Below, piece by piece: positions 58,929 to 64,000 of a stretch of DNA of 64,000 nucleotides. How positions within the stretch are numbered: the first letter of the stretch is position 1; each line of letters opens with the position of its first letter. Source of the stretch: CAZCJU01 sp964498965 (lineage in GTDB: Bacteria > Bacillota > Clostridia > Oscillospirales > CAG-272); NCBI GenBank assembly GCA_964498965.1, contig CAZCJU010000001.1:38078-102077 (forward strand), read 5' to 3'. A program made the translations under genes and the position numbers. The notes beneath the pieces were generated by a model that worked only from the letters and a program-made list of their open reading frames with translations, was not told where the DNA came from and did not search any database.

Positions 58929-60344
58929 TTATATTTTTTTACCTATCAAAGCAAAGGCTCCCGCCTTTTCTATTTTAATTTTTACGGTTTTTCCGACATC
59001 GTTTTCGTCGGCATCGAAATGCACCAGCTTGCCCGTACCCGTTCTGCCGGTATACATGGTATCGTCGTTTTTGCTCACGCCCTCGCACAGCACGTCGAAC
59101 ACTTTGCCCACAAGCTCCCTGTTTTTTTCTTCGGAGATCTCGTTTTGCACCTCGAGCAGCACGGCGAAGCGTCTGCTTTTCGTTTCCTCGTCGAGCTGAT
59201 CGGGGTATTCGGCGGCGGGTGTATTTTTTCTCGGCGAATAAATGAACGAGAATATCATATCGAAGCGAGCTTTTTTCAGCACCTCGATCGTATCGAGGAA
59301 ATCCTTTTCGCTTTCGCCCGGGAAACCGACCATTATATCGCTTGTCACCGTGATATCGGGCATTTTTTCACGCATATATTCGAGTATGGACAAATACTTT
59401 TCCGCCGTATAGCGTCGGTTCATTCGTTTCAGGACGTTATCCGAACCCGATTGAAGCGGCAAATGGAAGCTGTGAGCCGTTTTGGTACAGCGAGCCATGG
59501 TATCTATCAGCTCCCGACTTGCGTCCTTCGGATGTGAAGTCATGAATCTCAACACGAAATCGCCGGGAATCCTATCGCAATCCCTGAGCAGTGAGGCGAA
59601 TGTATATTCGTCACCGTACAGGTCGCGACCGTAGGAATTCACATTTTGTCCGAGCAGGGTAATATCCCGACATCCGTTTTCGGCAAGAGCTTTGATCTCG
59701 TCGAGGATCTTTTCCTTTTCCCGACTTCTTTCTCTGCCTCTGACATACGGCACGACGCAATAGGTGCAAAAGTTATTGCACCCGTACATTATGCTCACCC
59801 ACGCCTTATCTCGGCTTTTACGCTTCACGCCCAGTCCCTCGGCGACGACACCGTCGCAATCGTTCTCGTAAAAGCTTCGTTTTCCGCCGTTTTTCCTGTC
59901 GAATATTATTTCGGGAAGCATATATATCATGCTCGTACCCACCGTGAAATCGACGTATGGGTATTTGAATTTTATATCCTCCCTGCGGTGCTGCTGCGAA
60001 ACCATACAGCCGCACATACCTATGAGCAGCTCGGGATTCTTCTCCTTGAGCTTTTTATATTGCCCCGCCTGCGACAACGCTCTGAGTTCGGCGTGTTCTC
60101 TGACCGCACACGTATTTATGAGTATCAGCTCCGCTTCGCTCTCGTTCTCGCACTCGGTATAGCCCATTCTTTCGCAAAGCGAGGACAGTATTTCGCTGTC
60201 CGCTTCGTTCTGCTGACAGCCGAAGGTTTTTACGCAATAGTATTTGGTCTTTCCCGTGCCGAGGTTTTCCTCTCTTATCCTCGAGGCTATCTCGAATTGT
60301 CTGTCTATGTCCCGTTTTGACAGCCTGCGTATGCCGTTTTCCAT
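58929..60344 (-). CDS. miaB: tRNA-2-methylthio-N6-dimethylallyladenosine synthase
   Basis: A 471-residue methylthiotransferase: N-terminal UPF0004 domain with Cys in TFGCQQNEADSE, ACAVREHA-like NTCAVREHAE and MCGCMVSQ, radical-SAM CxxxCxxC (YGCNNFCTYC), and C-terminal TRAM domain (VLCEGVSKNDDTMYTGRT in pieces). It methylthiolates i6A37 of tRNA. The ATG at 60344 has GGGAGAG upstream. Confidence 0.94.
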   Translation of the reverse strand: MENGIRRLSKRDIDRQFEIASRIREENLGTGKTKYYCVKTFGCQQNEADSEILSSLCERMGYTECENESEAELILINTCAVREHAELRALSQAGQYKKLKEKNPELLIGMCGCMVSQQHRREDIKFKYPYVDFTVGTSMIYMLPEIIFDRKNGGKRSFYENDCDGVVAEGLGVKRKSRDKAWVSIMYGCNNFCTYCVVPYVRGRERSREKEKILDEIKALAENGCRDITLLGQNVNSYGRDLYGDEYTFASLLRDCDRIPGDFVLRFMTSHPKDASRELIDTMARCTKTAHSFHLPLQSGSDNVLKRMNRRYTAEKYLSILEYMREKMPDITVTSDIMVGFPGESEKDFLDTIEVLKKARFDMIFSFIYSPRKNTPAAEYPDQLDEETKSRRFAVLLEVQNEISEEKNRELVGKVFDVLCEGVSKNDDTMYTGRTGTGKLVHFDADENDVGKTVKIKIEKAGAFALIGKKI

Positions 60345-60368
60345 ATTTTTCTCTCCCGTCAACGAGTG

Positions 60369-61541
60369 TTAATTACAATACTTATGCTCGACCTTTATCA
60401 CGCCGTTCAGGCGTTCGTCGTGAGCTTTAAGTCCTTCGTTTATGTCGCTTTTCAGCTGTTCGGTAAGCCTGTCGTCGAAGCTTTGCGGTACGACGACATC
60501 GAATATCACGTTTATCCTGTTTTCGCCCTTTACGATACGCAGGTCGTGTATCGAAAATTCCCCGTTTATCTCCGCCGTTACCTCGGCGGCAAGCGTTCTC
60601 AGCCTGCAGGCAAGCTCGTCCTGCGTCGCTATCGGATCCATATGTATCACCGTCAGTATGCCGAGTTCGTCGAGTATCTTTTGCTCGGTTTCGTCGATCA
60701 CTTCGTGGATCTTCAATATGTCCGAGCTGTCCGACACCTCCGCATGAACAGTCGCCATTATGCGTCCCGGACCGTAGTCATGTACTATAAGGTCGTGTAT
60801 GCCGACTATTTCGCTCGGCGACGTAACGTACCGCGTTATGTCGGCGACCGTTTTTTCGTCGGGCGGCGAACCCAAAAGCACACCTATCGTATCGAGTGCC
60901 ATTTTCACGCCCGAGTACAAAATATATACCGATACGGCACAGCCGATAACGCCGTCAAGCGAAAACGGCACGTATTTGTCGAGTACGGACGACAGTATTA
61001 CGGCACACGTTGCGATAACGTCGTTTATGCTGTCACGCCCGGTGTCGAGCAGCAGCTGCGAACCTATCTTTTTCCCCATTCGGCGGTTTATGTAAAAAAG
61101 CCAAAGCTTTACGAAAAGCGAAAGGAAAAGTATGATAAGCACAACGGCGTCCGTCTTGACCTCTGTCGGTGAAATTATTTTGCCTATCGAACCCTTTCCG
61201 AGCTGAAAACCGACGGAAACGACTATCATTGCGATGAAAAGCGAGGAAATGTACTCGAGCCTGCCGTGTCCGAACGGGTGCTTGCTGTCGGGGTGCTTAT
61301 TCGCGAGCCGAGAGCCGATTATCGTTATCACGGACGAGCCGCCGTCGGACAGGTTGTTGAACGAGTCCGAAATTACGGCGACGGAGGAGGACAAAATGCC
61401 CGCAATGAGCTTCGTCGCAAAGAGAAAAAGGTTGCATATTATGCCGATAACACCGGATAAAACGCAATACCTTTCCCGAACGTGACGGTCATGCACGTTT
61501 TCGCCGTCTTTTATGAATTTTTTTATAAGAAACCCGAGCAT
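60369..61541 (-). CDS. Cation diffusion facilitator (CDF) transporter
   Basis: A 390-residue CDF protein: six TM helices, metal-site motif SDSFNNLSD (DxxxD) in TM2 and DTGRDSINDV (DxxxD) in TM5, KHPFGHGRLEY between TM2 and TM3, then a cytoplasmic dimer domain with DLIVHDYGPGRIMATVHAEV in pieces. A second ferredoxin-like part makes it longer than usual (about 300). It exports Zn, Mn or Fe; the metal cannot be told. Not clearly cotranscribed with metG/tatD because of the repeat at 61.6 kb. Confidence 0.92.
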   Translation of the reverse strand: MLGFLIKKFIKDGENVHDRHVRERYCVLSGVIGIICNLFLFATKLIAGILSSSVAVISDSFNNLSDGGSSVITIIGSRLANKHPDSKHPFGHGRLEYISSLFIAMIVVSVGFQLGKGSIGKIISPTEVKTDAVVLIILFLSLFVKLWLFYINRRMGKKIGSQLLLDTGRDSINDVIATCAVILSSVLDKYVPFSLDGVIGCAVSVYILYSGVKMALDTIGVLLGSPPDEKTVADITRYVTSPSEIVGIHDLIVHDYGPGRIMATVHAEVSDSSDILKIHEVIDETEQKILDELGILTVIHMDPIATQDELACRLRTLAAEVTAEINGEFSIHDLRIVKGENRINVIFDVVVPQSFDDRLTEQLKSDINEGLKAHDERLNGVIKVEHKYCN

Positions 61542-61594
61542 GGATCATCCGCTCCTCAAATTAATTTGTTTGTACGGCTTGCTTCACCTCAACC

Positions 61595-61744
61595 GCCGCG
61601 GCAAGCTGCGATCCCACCTCCCCCGAAAAGGAAGGCTCGGGTGAGAAACAAAGACGGAAGGCGGCGATCGCCGCTCCTCCCGCGTAAGCCTTCTCCCTTT
61701 AAGGGAGAGCGGCGATCCGAAGGCTTGACGGGTAAGGGCAAGGC
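61595..61744. repeat. Dispersed hairpin repeats, copy 9
   Basis: The 203-bp gap between tatD and the CDF gene is mostly family sequence: CCTCCCCCGAAAAGGAAGG, GGCGGCGATCGCCGCTCC (shared with the 18.4-kb copy), GCCTTCTCCCTTTAAGGGAGAG and GGCTTGACGGGTAAGGGC. No gene. Confidence 0.65.
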
Positions 61745-62521
61745 TTAAGACAACGTGGAGAAAAAGAGTTTTTTCGCATTATTATAAGTCAACTCGCAGA
61801 CGTGTTCGGCGGTCGTATTTCTCAGCTGTGCGAGGCACTGCACGATATACGTTATATTCGAGCTGTCGTTCACGCTTCCCCGTACCGGCACGGGTGACAG
61901 GTACGGGCAATCGGTTTCGACCAGCAGTCGGTCGTCGGGAACGGCACAGGCTGTTCTTTGCACGTTTTTGGCGTTTTTGAACGTGACGCTGCCCGAAAAC
62001 GAGATATAAAATCCGTGTTTAACAAGTCTTTCGGCATCCTCCGCACTTTCCGAGCAGGAATGCATAACGCCTTTCGCTTTATGCTCGAGCAAAATGCGTA
62101 CACAATCGCCGTGTGCTTCTCTGTCGTGTATAACGACGGGTTTACCGAGCTTTTCCGCCAAGCACAGTTGTCTTTCGAACCATTCGAGCTGAAGCCGTTT
62201 GGGTGAAAAATCGTAGTGGTAATCGAGTCCTATTTCGCCCAAGGCGACACATTTGGGGTGGGACAGGTATTCGCCGAGCTTTTTCAGCGTCGCATCGATA
62301 TCGTCGTACCTACAGCAGTCCGACGGGTGTATTCCCGCCGCAAAATAAACGCCGTCGAAGCGTTCGGCGAGACACAGTGACCTATGGCACGTATCGAGGC
62401 TCGTACCCGCATTTATCACGTATTTCACCTCGCCCCCGAGCAGTCGTTCGAGCAGTGCCTCCGCTCCGCCGAGAGCGGAAAATTTTTCGTCGTCGTAATG
62501 GGCGTGCGTATCGAATATCAT
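61745..62521 (-). CDS. tatD: TatD-family metal-dependent hydrolase/DNase
   Basis: A 258-residue TIM-barrel hydrolase: FDTHAHYDDEKF (HxH), AAGIHPSDC, ALGEIGLDYHYDFSP, VIHDREAHGDC, MHSCSES and LVETDCPYLSP, all metal ligands present. TatD-type enzymes act as 3'-5' exonucleases in DNA repair. It starts 7 nt after metG, the normal metG-tatD order in Bacillota. Confidence 0.94.
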   Translation of the reverse strand: MIFDTHAHYDDEKFSALGGAEALLERLLGGEVKYVINAGTSLDTCHRSLCLAERFDGVYFAAGIHPSDCCRYDDIDATLKKLGEYLSHPKCVALGEIGLDYHYDFSPKRLQLEWFERQLCLAEKLGKPVVIHDREAHGDCVRILLEHKAKGVMHSCSESAEDAERLVKHGFYISFSGSVTFKNAKNVQRTACAVPDDRLLVETDCPYLSPVPVRGSVNDSSNITYIVQCLAQLRNTTAEHVCELTYNNAKKLFFSTLS

Positions 62522-62527
62522 TTTACG

Positions 62528-64000
62528 TTATCTTACTCTTTCGCCGACGGGTGTTTCGGGGTCGAGGAACAGCACTCTCGGTTTTTCCTCGCCGCAAGCG
62601 AGTATCATGCCCTGCGATTCCTCGCCGCACAGCTTTGCGGGCTTAAGGTTGCAAACGAGCGTCACTTTTTTGCCGACAAGCTCGTCGGGCGTATAATAAT
62701 TCGCTATGCCCGACAGCACCTGCCTTTTTTCATATCCGAGGTCCACCGTCATTTTGAGCAGCTTTTTGCTTTTTTTCAGCTTTTCGCAGGTGATTATCTC
62801 CGCACAACGAAGCTCGATCCCCATAAAATCATCTATCGAGATCTCCGGCATTTTTTCGGGTGCGGGCATTTTTTCCGCCGCCCTTGCCGCTTCCTCCGCT
62901 TTCGCTTTAAGCATTTCGACGGTCTTTTTCTCGTCCAGGCGGGCAAACAACGCTTCTCCGTCATGCACGGAAATGCCGCTTTCCAGCGTGCCGAAGCTCA
63001 GATCGTCGAACGTTTTCCTTTTCGTTCCGAGCGAAGCGAATATCTTTTCGCTTGCGTCGGGGATTATCGGACAGAGCAGTATCGCCCCTATACGAATGAC
63101 CTCGAGCAGGTTATACAATACGGTCTTAAGTCTTTGCACTCCGTCCTCGGATCTTGCAAGCGTCCACGGCAGAGTTTCGTCGATATACTTATTGCCTCGT
63201 TTAAGCATAGCGAACACCTTGGCACACGCTTCCGCCGTTTTATATTCGTCCATAAGCCCGAAATACGCCTTTACGGTGTCATCGACTTCTTTTTTCAGCT
63301 CTTTATCGAGTTCTTCCTCCTCGCCCGGTGTCGGTATGACGGAGGAAAAATATTTTGTGGTCATTGCGACCGTACGCTTCGCAAGGTTGCCCAAATTGTT
63401 GGCAAGGTCGGTATTGTAGCGGCTTATCACGCTGTCGTAGGTTATCGAACCGTCGTTTGCGTAAGGCATTTCGGATAGGGCGTAATGGCGACAGCCGTCC
63501 TTGCCGATAAGCTCCGTCAGATCGTCGGCATATATGACGTTGCCCTTCGATTTGCTCATCTTATCCGTGCCGAATAACAACCACGGGTGACCGAACACCT
63601 GCTTCGGCAACGGCTCGCCCAAGGCCATGAGTATTATCGGCCAATATATGGTATGGAATCTGACGATATCCTTACCTATAACGTGCACGTCGCAGGGCCA
63701 ATATTTTTTGAAAAGCTCACCCTGCTCATCTACATCGTAGCCGAGAGCGGTGATGTAGTTCGAAAGCGCGTCGATCCAGACGTATATAACGTGCTTTTCG
63801 TCATTCGGCACGGGCACGCCCCACGTAAACGAGCTTCTCGTTACGCAAAGATCTTGGAGCCCCGGCTTTAAGAAATTGTTTACCATCTCCTTAAGCCTCG
63901 ATTCCGGCTCCACAAATCCCGGATTTTCCTCTATATGCTTTAAAAGTCTGTCGGCGTACTTGCTCATTCTGAAGAAAGACGCCTCCGCCTTGGCTCTCTG
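62528..64000 (-). CDS. metG: Methionyl-tRNA synthetase, 5' part cut by window edge
   Basis: The frame is open to 64000 (codons before the internal ATG at 63967 read QRAKAEASFFR, as expected inside MetRS), so the gene is partial. Visible: WGVPVP...VIYVWIDALSNYI in pieces, KMSKS (GTDKMSKSKGN), anticodon domain, and a C-terminal OB-fold tRNA-binding domain (about the last 110 residues: IELRCAEI, GMILAC). The catalytic N terminus with the HIGH motif lies off the edge. Confidence 0.95.
   Translation of the reverse strand, partial: QRAKAEASFFRMSKYADRLLKHIEENPGFVEPESRLKEMVNNFLKPGLQDLCVTRSSFTWGVPVPNDEKHVIYVWIDALSNYITALGYDVDEQGELFKKYWPCDVHVIGKDIVRFHTIYWPIILMALGEPLPKQVFGHPWLLFGTDKMSKSKGNVIYADDLTELIGKDGCRHYALSEMPYANDGSITYDSVISRYNTDLANNLGNLAKRTVAMTTKYFSSVIPTPGEEEELDKELKKEVDDTVKAYFGLMDEYKTAEACAKVFAMLKRGNKYIDETLPWTLARSEDGVQRLKTVLYNLLEVIRIGAILLCPIIPDASEKIFASLGTKRKTFDDLSFGTLESGISVHDGEALFARLDEKKTVEMLKAKAEEAARAAEKMPAPEKMPEISIDDFMGIELRCAEIITCEKLKKSKKLLKMTVDLGYEKRQVLSGIANYYTPDELVGKKVTLVCNLKPAKLCGEESQGMILACGEEKPRVLFLDPETPVGERVR

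Overview
The window reads as chromosomal DNA of an anaerobic, probably gut-associated Bacillota of class Clostridia. The basis is strong AGGAGG-type ribosome binding sites, HPr kinase, a YlbF-family protein, a YerC-type TrpR-like regulator, an XhlA/holin/amidase lysis set, CpaE/CpaF (Tad) ATPases and Gram-positive LexA boxes (CGAAC-N4-GTTCG). TGA is an ordinary stop. I saw no tRNA, rRNA, CRISPR array, transposase or integrase.

Layout. (1) 1-17,979, all minus strand: a signalling and cell-surface operon. In transcription order it holds a PP2C phosphatase, a one-TM Ser/Thr kinase, two small membrane proteins (one with three 21-residue ETT-L repeats), a 2204-residue Ig-repeat surface protein, a LytTR regulator and GHKL sensor kinase, a second multi-TM Ser/Thr kinase, a 56-aa small ORF, a second PP2C phosphatase, and the Tad ATPases CpaF and CpaE. 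It continues off the left edge. (2) 18.0-20.1 kb: a repeated terminator/leader cassette and an acyl-CoA synthetase. (3) 20.3-31.4 kb, minus: a compact phage virion and lysis cassette with small and large terminase, portal, capsid, connector, podovirus-type tail hub, XhlA, holin, amidase, Gly-rich fibre and a coiled-coil protein. It has no integrase, repressor, replication or tape-measure gene. (4) 31.4-35.1 kb, plus: a two-gene ThrE-type exporter, a PHP phosphatase, an Lrp regulator and an aminotransferase. (5) 35.1-37.2 kb, minus: an orphan tail-fibre-like gene. (6) 37.3-43.4 kb, minus: ECF sigma, anti-sigma, acyl-activating enzyme, PlsC, GT8 and a GT8-PlsC fusion. (7) 43.5-55.2 kb: pth, a DUF218 protein, the UDP-L-FucNAc genes capEFG, thrC, yerC-like, a methyltransferase, hslO, hprK, an aminotransferase and trpS. 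(8) 55.2-64 kb, minus: two zinc-ribbon membrane paralogues, a ylbF-type gene, miaB, a CDF transporter, tatD and metG, which is cut by the right edge.

The most striking observation is that the phage block and the separate fibre gene 4 kb away start from near-identical consensus promoters (TTGACA-N17-TATAAT), each followed at once by a perfect GAACATTTGTTC-type LexA box. There are four boxes at the block and three at the fibre. This ties two loci into one SOS-induced, particle-forming unit without replication or integration genes. A gene-transfer-agent-like or domesticated podovirus particle is the leading hypothesis; a decaying prophage is the main alternative.

Second-tier observations: a ~400-bp cassette repeated in front of both the kinase/phosphatase operon and the zinc-ribbon operon; an RpoE-type promoter in front of the ECF sigma gene of the lipid cluster; a GT8-PlsC fusion; and a family of hairpin-forming intergenic repeats that also sit inside the phage block.
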